Shown here piece by piece: positions 51,286 to 59,910 of a DNA stretch of 64,000 nucleotides (positions are counted from its first letter, which is position 1; every line of letters starts with the position of its first letter). Origin of the DNA: Kribbella italica (GTDB lineage: Bacteria; Actinomycetota; Actinomycetes; Propionibacteriales; Kribbellaceae); contig NZ_JACHMY010000001.1 of NCBI RefSeq assembly GCF_014205135.1, positions 1,736,001 through 1,800,000 on the forward strand. Reading direction: 5' to 3'. The translations under genes and the position numbers were made by a program. The notes beneath the pieces were generated by a model that was not told where the DNA came from, searched no databases, and saw only the letters and a program-made list of their open reading frames with translations.

Positions 51286-51338
51286 CACCGGTTGCCCTGA
51301 ACAACCATCAGTCGCCAGCAGAGGTAGGTGAAGGCTAA

Positions 51339-51372
51339 GGTGGCCGGTGATCAGCGATGATCACCGGCCACC
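51339..51372 (+). terminator. Intercistronic hairpin with GCGA tetraloop
   Basis: Perfect 15-bp stem starting GGTGGCCGGTGATCA around the GNRA-type loop GCGA. It lies between the second binding protein and the dppB-like gene, ending 12 bp before the latter's GTG start. It probably acts as a partial terminator or mRNA stabiliser within the operon. Confidence 0.75.
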
Positions 51373-51384
51373 ACGCCGAGCACG

Positions 51385-52398
51385 GTGTTCGCATATCTGG
51401 TCCGCCGGTTGATCGGAGCAGTGATCCTGCTCTTCATCGTCACGGCCGTGACATTCTCGATCTTCTTCCAGGTCCCTAAACTCGGCGGCGCGACCGCTGA
51501 CGACCTGGCCTCGCGCTACGTCGGCAAGAGTGCGGGCGCCGAGCAGATCCACGAGACGGCGGTGAGGCTCGGTTTCACCGACCCGCTGCCGGTTCAGTAC
51601 GGCCGCTTCGTGAAGGGCTTGTTCGTCGGTCAGGAATACAACTACGGTCCTGCGACCGAGCGCTGCCCGGCACCGTGCTTCGGCTACTCCTTCCTGACCC
51701 AGACCCCGGTCTGGCCCGACCTGAAGGCCCGATTACCGGTCACCGCGTCCCTGGCCGGTGGAGCCGCGTTCATCTGGCTCGTCACCGGTGTGGGTACCGG
51801 CATCGTGTCGGCGCTGAGACGGGGGTCGGTGCTCGACCGGGGCCTGATGTCGGTCGCACTGGCCGGCGTCTCGCTGCCGATCTTCTTCACCGGCTTGCTC
51901 TCGCTGTCGATCTTCAGCTACAACCTGGGCTGGACCGCACAGGGCGGCACGAACCCGCTCGACGAGACCAACCCGATCTGGTGGGCCTACGACCTGATCC
52001 TGCCCTGGGTCACGCTGGCCTTCCTGTACGCCGCGTCGTACGCACGACTCACCCGGGCCGGCATGCTCGAGACGATGAACGAGGACTTCGTCCGGACCGC
52101 CCGCGCCAAGGGCCTGACCGAGCGGACGGTCGTGGTCAAGCACGGCCTGCGCTCGGCGCTGACCCCGATCCTGACCATCTTCGGCCTGGACCTCGGTCTG
52201 CTGATGGGTGGCGCGATCCTCACCGAGACGACCTTCTCGCTGCCCGGCATCGGCCAGTACGCCGTGATCGCGCTGCGCGCCAACGACCTGCCGAAGGTGC
52301 TCGGCGTGACGCTGATCGCCGCGTTCTTCATCGTGCTGGCGAACCTGATCGTCGATCTCCTGTACGCCGTCGTCGACCCGAGGGTGCGCATCTCGTGA
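51385..52398 (+). CDS. Peptide ABC transporter permease (DppB/OppB type)
   Basis: A 337-residue permease: MFAYLVRRLIGAVILLFIVTAVTF is the DppB-like first helix; the EAA loop reads TMNEDFVRTARAKGLTERTVVVKHGLRSALTP. A longer periplasmic loop between helices 1 and 2 contains a CPAPCFGY pair. The GTG start is close to the preceding hairpin. It overlaps the ATPase gene by four bases. Confidence 0.92.
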   Translation: MFAYLVRRLIGAVILLFIVTAVTFSIFFQVPKLGGATADDLASRYVGKSAGAEQIHETAVRLGFTDPLPVQYGRFVKGLFVGQEYNYGPATERCPAPCFGYSFLTQTPVWPDLKARLPVTASLAGGAAFIWLVTGVGTGIVSALRRGSVLDRGLMSVALAGVSLPIFFTGLLSLSIFSYNLGWTAQGGTNPLDETNPIWWAYDLILPWVTLAFLYAASYARLTRAGMLETMNEDFVRTARAKGLTERTVVVKHGLRSALTPILTIFGLDLGLLMGGAILTETTFSLPGIGQYAVIALRANDLPKVLGVTLIAAFFIVLANLIVDLLYAVVDPRVRIS

Positions 52399-53453
52399 CC
52401 GAACCTCAAGACACCGTCCAGCGGATCGAGCGCGGCGAGGCCTTTCTCGACGTCCGCGACCTGAAGGTGCACTTCCCGACCGACGACGGCGTGGTCAAGT
52501 CCGTCGACGGTCTGTCGTTCAAGCTGGAGCGCGGCAAGACGCTCGGCATCGTCGGCGAGTCCGGCTCCGGCAAGAGCGTCACCAGCCTGTCGATCATGGG
52601 TCTGCACAAGGCCGGTACGGCGAAGATCAGCGGCGAGGTGTTCCTGGACGGCCAGGACCTGGTCTCCAGCAGCGCCGAAGAGGTGCGGCTGCTGCGCGGC
52701 AAGCGGATGGCGATGATCTTCCAGGACCCGCTGTCGGCGATGCACCCCTTCTACACGGTCGGCCGGCAGATCGTCGAGGCCTACCGGGTGCACAACCACG
52801 TCACCAAGGCGGTCGCCCGCAAGCACGCGATCGACATGCTCGACCGGGTCGGCATCCCGCAGCCGGACAAGCGCGTGGACGCCTACCCGCACCAGTTCTC
52901 CGGCGGGATGCGGCAGCGCGCGATGATCGCGATGGCGCTGTCCTGCGACCCGGACCTGCTCATCGCCGACGAGCCGACCACCGCGCTGGACGTCACCGTG
53001 CAGGCGCAGATCCTGGACCTGATCCGCGACCTGCAGCGCGAGTTCAACTCCGCCGTCATCATCATCACCCACGACCTCGGTGTGGTCGCCGAGCTCGCCG
53101 ACGACATCCAGGTGATGTACGCCGGCCGCGCGATCGAGTACGGCACCGCGGACGACATCTTCGAGCGGCCGCAGCATCCCTACACCTGGGGGCTGCTCGG
53201 CTCGATGCCGCGGATCGACCGGGAGCGCACCGAGCGGCTGATCCCGATCAAGGGCAGCCCGCCCAGCCTGATCAACGTCCCGACCGGCTGCGCGTTCAAC
53301 CCGCGCTGCAACTACTCGCAGCTGAACGGCGGAGCCAGCGAGACCGACCGGCCCGAGCTGCTGGACGTCGGCGCCGGCCACCAGGTGGCCTGCCACCTGT
53401 CCGGCGCTGACCGCGAGCGGATCTGGACCGAAGAGATCAAGCCGAAACTGTGA
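52395..53453 (+). CDS. Peptide ABC transporter ATPase (DppD/OppD type)
   Basis: A 352-residue ATPase. Walker [13 protein letters not shown]-loop [10 protein letters not shown], signature [13 protein letters not shown], Walker [13 protein letters not shown]. The C-terminal oligopeptide-transporter extension carries [12 protein letters not shown] 52395 overlaps the dppB-like stop (GTGA), and its own stop overlaps the next ATPase start the same way. Confidence 0.94.
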   Translation: MTEPQDTVQRIERGEAFLDVRDLKVHFPTDDGVVKSVDGLSFKLERGKTLGIVGESGSGKSVTSLSIMGLHKAGTAKISGEVFLDGQDLVSSSAEEVRLLRGKRMAMIFQDPLSAMHPFYTVGRQIVEAYRVHNHVTKAVARKHAIDMLDRVGIPQPDKRVDAYPHQFSGGMRQRAMIAMALSCDPDLLIADEPTTALDVTVQAQILDLIRDLQREFNSAVIIITHDLGVVAELADDIQVMYAGRAIEYGTADDIFERPQHPYTWGLLGSMPRIDRERTERLIPIKGSPPSLINVPTGCAFNPRCNYSQLNGGASETDRPELLDVGAGHQVACHLSGADRERIWTEEIKPKL

Positions 53454-54559
53454 CGGATCCCGGGAACGACGGAGCCATTGTGACCACTGCCGAAACCGAA
53501 GCCGTCAAGGCCGATCCCGCCGACGGCGAGCCGTTGCTGTCAGCAACGAACCTGACCAAGCACTTCCCGATCCGCAAGGGCCTGCTGCAGCGCCAGACCG
53601 GCGCCGTCCAGGCCGTGGACGGGCTGACCTTCAGCGTGATGAAGGGCGAGACGCTGTCGCTGGTGGGGGAGTCGGGCTGCGGCAAGACCACCACCGGCCG
53701 GCTGCTGACCCGGCTGCTGGAGCCGACCGACGGCAAGATCGTCTTCGAGGGTCATGACATCAGCCACGTCGGCGACGGCAAGATGCGGCCGCTGCGGCGG
53801 GACATCCAGATGATCTTCCAGGACCCGTACGGCTCGCTGAACCCGCGGCACACGGTCGGCAAGATCGTCGGGGCGCCGTACCGGCTGCAGGGTGTGAAGC
53901 CCGAGGGCGGTGTCAAGAAGACCGTCCAGGAGCTGCTCGAACTGGTCGGCCTGAGCCCGGAGCACTACAACCGGTACCCGCACGAGTTCTCCGGTGGTCA
54001 GCGGCAGCGGATCGGGATCGCCCGGACGCTCGCGCTGCGGCCGAAGCTGATCGTGGCCGACGAGCCGGTGTCCGCGCTGGACGTGTCGATCCAGGCCCAG
54101 GTGGTGAACCTGCTGGAGGACCTCCAGAACGAGTTCGACCTCACCTACGTGATGATCGCGCACGACCTGTCGGTGGTCCGGCACGTGTCGGACCGGGTCG
54201 CGGTGATGTACCTGGGCAAGATCGTCGAGCTGGCCGACCGGGTCAGCCTCTACGAGAGCCCGATGCACCCGTACACGCTGGCGCTGCTGTCCGCCGTACC
54301 GATCCCGGACACCAAGCGCAAGACCAAGCGTGAGCGGATCCGGCTGGAGGGCGACGTCCCGAGCCCGATCAACCCACCGCCGGCCTGCCGCTTCCACACC
54401 CGCTGCTGGAAGGCACAGGACATCTGCAAGACGGTCGAGCCGCCGCTCCTGCAGATCGCCCCGGGCCACCAGAGCGCGTGCCACTTCCCGGAGAACGCCA
54501 CCGAGGAACAGGCCGCCACCGCCCTGAAGGCGGTCGAAGGCGCGGCGTCCGCGGTGTAG
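53450..54559 (+). CDS. Peptide ABC transporter ATPase (DppF/OppF type)
   Basis: A 369-residue ATPase: Walker A GESGCGKTTTG, QMIFQDPYGSLNPR, signature SGGQRQRIGIART, Walker B LIVADEPVSALD, and the family C-terminal Cys motif CRFHTRCWKAQDIC. It pairs with the DppD-like subunit. It is last in the operon and is followed by a very strong terminator. Confidence 0.94.
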   Translation: MTDPGNDGAIVTTAETEAVKADPADGEPLLSATNLTKHFPIRKGLLQRQTGAVQAVDGLTFSVMKGETLSLVGESGCGKTTTGRLLTRLLEPTDGKIVFEGHDISHVGDGKMRPLRRDIQMIFQDPYGSLNPRHTVGKIVGAPYRLQGVKPEGGVKKTVQELLELVGLSPEHYNRYPHEFSGGQRQRIGIARTLALRPKLIVADEPVSALDVSIQAQVVNLLEDLQNEFDLTYVMIAHDLSVVRHVSDRVAVMYLGKIVELADRVSLYESPMHPYTLALLSAVPIPDTKRKTKRERIRLEGDVPSPINPPPACRFHTRCWKAQDICKTVEPPLLQIAPGHQSACHFPENATEEQAATALKAVEGAASAV

Positions 54560-54590
54560 TTGCGCACTGCAACCAATGACGGCCTACGCA

Positions 54591-54627
54591 ACGGCCGGGA
54601 TCCCCTCGTCGAGGGGATCCCGGCCGT
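54591..54627. terminator. Strong bidirectional hairpin terminator
   Basis: A perfect 18-bp stem, ACGGCCGGGATCCCCTCG and its complement around a single T. It lies between the peptide transporter operon (+) and the sigma-region-4 gene (-). Confidence 0.85.
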
Positions 54628-54643
54628 TCGTCGTACGGGTGGC

Positions 54644-54904
54644 TCAGCGGGCGACGCGTTGCAGGAGCAGGACGGCGTCGGGGCCCAGGTGGGAGCTGAG
54701 CCGGCGCAGGCCGTGGCTGGTACGGCGTTTGACCGCCGGGACCGAGCAGCCGAGGATGCCGGCCGCCTCGGTCTCGGTGCGTGACTCGTAGAACCGCAGG
54801 ACCAGCGCGTCCCGCTGCCGGGCCGGCAGGTTCTGCAAGCCGGTGTCGAGCCAGTCGCGGGCCGTCACGTCCTCGCGGTGCGCGATCGTGGCGTGCTGAT
54901 TCAC
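54644..54904 (-). CDS. Sigma-70 region 4-only DNA-binding protein
   Basis: An 86-residue protein that is only an ECF-type sigma region 4: LDTGLQNLPARQRDALVLRFYESRTETEAAGILGCSVPAVKRRTSHGLRRL. Region 2 is absent. The frame is open far upstream, but GTG 54904 is preceded by AAGGGGGA at 9 bases and begins just before the domain. ATG 54943 would add 13 residues. It lies 109 bp after the STAND/TPR regulator on the same strand. It may be a truncated sigma factor that now acts as a small HTH regulator. Confidence 0.7.
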   Translation of the reverse strand: MNQHATIAHREDVTARDWLDTGLQNLPARQRDALVLRFYESRTETEAAGILGCSVPAVKRRTSHGLRRLSSHLGPDAVLLLQRVAR

Positions 54905-55013
54905 CTGAGATTCCCCCTTCGAGCTTCTGTCTCCCGATGACATGACGCTCTGGGCCCTACGATCGGTTGCACCCGGTCGGTAGATTTCTTTCGAAGTTCC
55001 CGTCCTTCGGCCG

Positions 55014-57302
55014 TCAGGTGGCGGTGTGGTGTTCGTCGATCTGCCGGAGCCTGGCGTGCGCCCGGTCCTGGCGGAGCTGGTCCTCGGCGGCGGTGGCGAT
55101 GTCGAGGGCTTCCCGCGCGGCGGCCCGGGCACGGTCGTGATCGCCCTGCCGCAGGTACGCCTCGGCGATGTCGATCAGGAGGTTGCCCAGACTGCTCTGC
55201 ATTCCACCGGTCCGGGTCAGCGCGACGGCCTGCTCGAGGTAGTCGATCGCGTCCTCGATCCGGTTCAGTTCCAAGTCGGCCGAACCGATGTTGTGCAGCG
55301 CGAGCGCCCGGCCCGTCTCATTGCCGGACTCGACGCAGCCGGCCAGACCCTCGACGAAGTACTCGCGCCCTCGTTCCAACTCACCGCGCAGACAGTGCGA
55401 CACACCCAGCACGGTCAGCGACAGATTGGTGCCCAGCGGGTCGCTGATCGCACGGGTCAGCCTCAGAGCGCGTTCGGCACGGTTGATCGCGTCGTCGAAG
55501 TGCCGCTGGTCGGCGAGCATCCGGGCGGCGTTGTTGAGTGCCACCGCCTCACCTGTCCGGTGGCCGACGGCATGGAACTCGGCGGCGGCGTGCTCGAAAC
55601 TCGCCAGCGCCGGTCCGGGCTGACCCAGTTGCGCCTGCGCGATGCCCAGGTCGCCGCGAACCGCCGCCGCGAGCGTCCGATCGGTGCTGTGCTCCAGCGC
55701 GAGAGTCGCGAGGGCGGCGTGATCGAGGAAGCGGCCGCACGCGATGAAGTACGTCGTCAGCGCCACGGTGAGGCGTGCCAGTCGGTCGGCGAGCGGGCCG
55801 TCGCCGACCTTGGTGGCGAGCCGCAGGAGGATGTTGTGTTCTTCTTGGATCCACTCGATCGCCTGCCCGGAGGTGGTGAGTCGCGGACCTTCCGGCAGAT
55901 CTGTCGGTGCCCACGCCAGCCGTGGGCTGAGTGGCTCGATGAGCTTGCCCGCCGTCCAGGCCGCGGCCTCGTACAGATCAAGCAGCCGGGCCAGCGCCTG
56001 CTGCTGCTCGTCGGGTGCCACGAGCCGCGCCGCGAGCTCGCGCGCGTATAGGTGGACGAGGTCGTGCGCCTGGTAGCGATCTGGTGCTACCGAGCCGAGG
56101 ACATGCGCGTCCACCAAGGATTCGAGCTCCTGCGAGGCGATCGACTCCGAAGACCCGGCCAGCCGTGCGGCAGCCGCAGTACCGACTTCGGTGCTGTCGA
56201 GCAGGCCGAGTACGGCGAGCATCTTCTGTGAGGGCGTGCTCGCGTCGCTCTCGCCGAACGACACTTCGAGGCTGCTGCGCACGCTGAGGTCGTCCGTGGA
56301 CAGCTCCCCGAGTCTGCGCTGCTCGTCCTCGAGCCGGTCGGCGACGTGCTGCACCAGCCGGTGCGGCTGGGCCGCCAGGCGGCCGGCCGCGATGCGCAAC
56401 GCCAGCGGCAGACCCGCGCAACTGCGGATCAGGCGTGCCGAGGCGTCAGGCTCGGCGGCAACCCGCGACGGTCCGGCGACCGAGCGCAGGACGTCGAGTG
56501 CCACCTCGTCGGTGAGAACGTCGACCTGTACGTGGGAAGCCGCCACAAGCCGGGTCAGCCAGACCCGGCTGATCACGATCGCCGCGGAGTCCGCGGTGGC
56601 GGGGAGCAGGTCCGCGACCTGGTCGGGACCGGTCGCGTTCTCGAGCACCATCAGGGTCCTGCGTCCCGCCAGCCGGGTGCGCAGCAGGGAGGCCGCCTCA
56701 GCTTGGTCGGCTGGAATCTCCGGGTCGGCAAGTCCGGTGCCCCGCAGCAGTTGTTGCAGTGCCTCCCAGGGAGTCAGCGGCCGACCGGAGCCGAATCCGT
56801 TCAGATCGACGGCCAGCAGGCCGTCTGGGAACTCGGTGGCGACTTGCGCCGCCGCCGCGGCGGCCAGAGCCGACTTCCCGACGCCTGCCATTCCCTGAAT
56901 CGTCACGACTCGCGCACTACCGGGCCCGGCCGGGGTGAGGAGAGCGCGGCAGAGCAGCTCGAGTTCGGGCGCCCGGCCGGTGAAGTGCGGGTCGACTTCC
57001 GGGACCTCCCGTGCCACCCGCCACGGCCCCCCGCTCGCCCCCGGTGGACGCTGCTCGGACGCTGTCGCCGTGGCCGGCCCCCGACGGGGCACCGCGGCGA
57101 CGAGCTCGGCAGCGTCCGCACTGCTCAGCCCGAGCGCGATCGTCAGCCGATCGGTGGTCGACTTCCGGGGAAAGCGCCGCGCCCCCGTCTCCAGCAGCTG
57201 GATCGCCTGCTCGGTCACCCCGGTCCGCTCGGCCAGCTCCGCCTGGGTGAACTGCCTCGCGACCCGGAACCGCCGCAACATCTGTCCGAAGGTCTCCGCC
57301 AC
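55014..57302 (-). CDS. XRE-NB-ARC (STAND)-TPR regulator
   Basis: A 762-residue AfsR-like signalling ATPase. XRE HTH (QMLRRFRVARQFTQAELAERTGVTEQAIQLLE, residues 7-40), linker, NB-ARC domain with Walker A GMAGVGKS (137-144) and Walker B RTLMVLENA, a winged-helix part, then C-terminal TPR-type repeats (about 500-762, e.g. GEAVALNNAARMLADQRHFDDAI). In the family, ligand or protein binding to the TPRs drives ATP-dependent oligomerisation and transcription control. Start GTG 57302, with no SD, perhaps leaderless. It is divergent from the glycerol operon but not an obvious partner of it. Confidence 0.88.
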   Translation of the reverse strand: MAETFGQMLRRFRVARQFTQAELAERTGVTEQAIQLLETGARRFPRKSTTDRLTIALGLSSADAAELVAAVPRRGPATATASEQRPPGASGGPWRVAREVPEVDPHFTGRAPELELLCRALLTPAGPGSARVVTIQGMAGVGKSALAAAAAAQVATEFPDGLLAVDLNGFGSGRPLTPWEALQQLLRGTGLADPEIPADQAEAASLLRTRLAGRRTLMVLENATGPDQVADLLPATADSAAIVISRVWLTRLVAASHVQVDVLTDEVALDVLRSVAGPSRVAAEPDASARLIRSCAGLPLALRIAAGRLAAQPHRLVQHVADRLEDEQRRLGELSTDDLSVRSSLEVSFGESDASTPSQKMLAVLGLLDSTEVGTAAAARLAGSSESIASQELESLVDAHVLGSVAPDRYQAHDLVHLYARELAARLVAPDEQQQALARLLDLYEAAAWTAGKLIEPLSPRLAWAPTDLPEGPRLTTSGQAIEWIQEEHNILLRLATKVGDGPLADRLARLTVALTTYFIACGRFLDHAALATLALEHSTDRTLAAAVRGDLGIAQAQLGQPGPALASFEHAAAEFHAVGHRTGEAVALNNAARMLADQRHFDDAINRAERALRLTRAISDPLGTNLSLTVLGVSHCLRGELERGREYFVEGLAGCVESGNETGRALALHNIGSADLELNRIEDAIDYLEQAVALTRTGGMQSSLGNLLIDIAEAYLRQGDHDRARAAAREALDIATAAEDQLRQDRAHARLRQIDEHHTAT

Positions 57303-57370
57303 CGCGCGAACTTTACAGTCCGGCGGCAGAAGAGTCCCGGCGAGTGTCGCAGTGGTCCGGGGCGGCCCCG

Positions 57371-57425
57371 CGTTCGACAATGTCGAACGTACGGCGTTGT
57401 GCCGCCTCGCAAACGCTCCTACATT
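57371..57425 (+). promoter_or_regulatory. Promoter and palindromic operator of the glycerol operon
   Basis: A perfect 19-bp palindrome, CGTTCGACAATGTCGAACG, lies at 57371-57389. It is followed by a possible -35 TTGTGC (57397-57402) and -10 TACATT (57420-57425) at 17-bp spacing. The palindrome just upstream of the -35 suggests a dimeric regulator; none of the GylR/GlpR kind is encoded in the window. Confidence 0.6.
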
Positions 57426-57467
57426 CCAGTCCTCCGTGGTCGTCACGGGGTGGAAGGGAGACAGAGC

Positions 57468-58304
57468 ATGGCTACGACTGAAGCAGTCAAGGCGAAGACC
57501 CTTCTGGGGGAGTGTTCCGCCGAGCTGGCCGGTACGTTCATCCTGATCCTGTTCGGGTGTGGTGTGGTGGCGCAGGTGGCCGCCGCGGGGATCGGGGATC
57601 ACGACTCCATCGCGTGGGCCTGGGGGCTCGGGGTGACCCTGGGCATCTACGTCGCGGGCCGGATGACCGGCGCTCATCTGAATCCGGCGGTGACGATCGC
57701 GCTGGCGGCGTTCCGTGGGTTCTCCTGGAAGAAGGTGCTGCCGTACTCGGTGGCGCAGTTCCTCGGCGCGTTTCTGGCGGCTCTGGTGGTCCGCTGGAAC
57801 TACACCGAGGCGCTGAACAAGTTCGACCCCGGGCTGACGATCAAGAGCCAGGGCGTGTTCTCCACCCTGCCGGGCAACGGCAGCCTGGATCTCGGCGTCG
57901 GGATGTGGGGCGGTTTCCGGGACCAGATCATCGGTACGGCGATCCTGATGCTGGTCATCCTGGCGATCACCGACCTGCGCAACACGTCCCCGGGCGTCAA
58001 CCTGGCGCCGTTCGTCGTCGGCCTGCTGGTGGTCGGTATCGGGATGGCGTGGGGCACCAACGCCGGGTACGCGATCAACCCGGCCCGTGACTTCGGCCCG
58101 AGGCTGGCGTCGTTCTTCACCGGGTACGAGGGAGCGTTCAAGGATCAGTTCGGGGACATCTATTTCTGGGTGCCGATCGTGGCACCGATCATCGGGGCCC
58201 TGCTCGGCGCGTTCCTGTACGACCTGCTGGTCGGGCGGCACCTGCCGATCGCCGACGAGGACGAGGAGCCCGGACGCATTCCCGAGGACAAGACCGCCGC
58301 ATGA
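57468..58304 (+). CDS. glpF: Glycerol facilitator (aquaglyceroporin)
   Basis: A 278-residue MIP channel with six membrane helices and two half-helices bearing the NPA motifs HLNPAVT and INPARDFGPR. The Asp after the second NPA-R is the glycerol-facilitator signature, as opposed to pure water channels. ATG 57468 has GGAAGGGAG upstream. First gene of glpF-glpK-glpD. Confidence 0.93.
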   Translation: MATTEAVKAKTLLGECSAELAGTFILILFGCGVVAQVAAAGIGDHDSIAWAWGLGVTLGIYVAGRMTGAHLNPAVTIALAAFRGFSWKKVLPYSVAQFLGAFLAALVVRWNYTEALNKFDPGLTIKSQGVFSTLPGNGSLDLGVGMWGGFRDQIIGTAILMLVILAITDLRNTSPGVNLAPFVVGLLVVGIGMAWGTNAGYAINPARDFGPRLASFFTGYEGAFKDQFGDIYFWVPIVAPIIGALLGAFLYDLLVGRHLPIADEDEEPGRIPEDKTAA

Positions 58305-58337
58305 CCCGGCCAACAGCGTGTGAGGAGAGGACTTTCC

Positions 58338-59855
58338 ATGGCTGACTTCGTCGGTGCCGTCGACCAGGGCACCACGAGCACCCGCTTCATGATCTTCGAC
58401 CACTCCGGCAACGAGGTGGGCAAGCACCAGCTCGAGCACTCCCAGATCCTGCCGCAGGCGGGCTGGGTGGAGCACAACCCGGTGGAGATCTGGGAGCGCA
58501 CCAGCTCGGTGATCAAGACCGCGATGAACGCCCAGGGCCTGCAGTCGAGCGACCTGGCGGCGCTCGGGATCACCAACCAGCGCGAGACCGCGGTGGTCTG
58601 GAACCGCAAGACCGGGCGACCGTACTACAACGCGATCGTCTGGCAGGACACCCGGACCGACCGGATCGCCTCGGCCCTGGAGCGCGAGGGCAAGGGCGAC
58701 GTGATCCGGCAGAAGGCCGGGCTGCCGCCGGCGACGTACTTCTCGGCCGGCAAGGTGCAGTGGATCCTCGAGAACGTCGACGGGGTCCGCGAGGCCGCCG
58801 AGGCCGGTGACGCCGTCTTCGGCAACACCGACACCTGGCTGCTGTGGCACCTGACCGGTGGCGTCGACGGCGGAGTGCACATTACCGACGTGACGAACGC
58901 CAGCCGCACGATGCTGATGAACCTGGAGACGCTCGACTGGGACGACGAGCTGATCTCGTTCTTCGACATCCCCCGGCAGATGCTGCCGGAGATCCGTCCG
59001 TCGTCGGACCCGAACAAGTACGGCGAGACGCTGGCGAACGGGCCCCTCCAGGGGGTGGTCCCGCTGACCGGCGACCTCGGGGACCAGCAGGCCGCGACGG
59101 TCGGTCAGGTCTGCTTCAACCCGGGCGAGGCCAAGAACACCTACGGCACCGGCAACTTCATGCTGCTGAACACCGGCACCGAGCTGGTCCGCTCCAAGGC
59201 GGGCCTGCTGAGCACGATGGCGTACAAGTTCGGCGACGACGCGCCGGTCTACGCGCTGGAGGGCTCGATCGCGGTGACCGGGTCGGCGGTGCAGTGGCTG
59301 CGGGACCAGCTCGGCATCATCTCGGGGGCGAGCGAGACCGAGACGCTGGCCCGGCAGGTCGAGGACAACGGCGGCGTGTACTTCGTCCCGGCGTTCTCCG
59401 GCCTCTTCGCGCCGTACTGGCGGTCCGACGCCCGCGGCGCGATCGTCGGGCTGTCGCGGTTCAACACCAACGCTCACCTGGCGCGAGCGACACTGGAAGC
59501 GATCTGCTACCAGAGCAAGGACGTGGCCGACGCGATGGAGAAGGACTCGGGGGTGAAGCTCGAGGTGCTCAAGGTCGACGGCGGCGTCACGGCCAACGAG
59601 CTCTGCATGCAGATGCAGGCCGACATCCTCGGCGTCCCGGTGAGCAAGCCGGTCGTCGCGGAGACGACGGCCCTCGGCGCGGCGTACGCGGCCGGGCTGG
59701 CGGTCGGGTTCTGGAACAACACCGACGAACTGGTGCAGAACTGGAACGAGGACAAGCGCTGGAGCCCGGAGTGGAACGACGAGCAGCGTGCGGCCGGGTA
59801 CAAGGGCTGGGAGAAGGCCGTCCAGCGGACGCTCGACTGGGTCGACGTCGACTAG
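58338..59855 (+). CDS. glpK: Glycerol kinase
   Basis: A 505-residue FGGY-family kinase that makes glycerol 3-phosphate with [18 protein letters not shown] is the N-terminal phosphate-binding loop; [18 protein letters not shown] and [10 protein letters not shown] form the substrate site. [11 protein letters not shown] and [19 protein letters not shown] lie in the C-terminal domain. ATG 58338 follows GAGGAGAGG. Confidence 0.97.
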   Translation: MADFVGAVDQGTTSTRFMIFDHSGNEVGKHQLEHSQILPQAGWVEHNPVEIWERTSSVIKTAMNAQGLQSSDLAALGITNQRETAVVWNRKTGRPYYNAIVWQDTRTDRIASALEREGKGDVIRQKAGLPPATYFSAGKVQWILENVDGVREAAEAGDAVFGNTDTWLLWHLTGGVDGGVHITDVTNASRTMLMNLETLDWDDELISFFDIPRQMLPEIRPSSDPNKYGETLANGPLQGVVPLTGDLGDQQAATVGQVCFNPGEAKNTYGTGNFMLLNTGTELVRSKAGLLSTMAYKFGDDAPVYALEGSIAVTGSAVQWLRDQLGIISGASETETLARQVEDNGGVYFVPAFSGLFAPYWRSDARGAIVGLSRFNTNAHLARATLEAICYQSKDVADAMEKDSGVKLEVLKVDGGVTANELCMQMQADILGVPVSKPVVAETTALGAAYAAGLAVGFWNNTDELVQNWNEDKRWSPEWNDEQRAAGYKGWEKAVQRTLDWVDVD

Positions 59856-59910
59856 CGGCACGGCAGCGGTACGGCAGTCAGCAGTAGACACAACCGGAAG
59901 GAACAGCACA

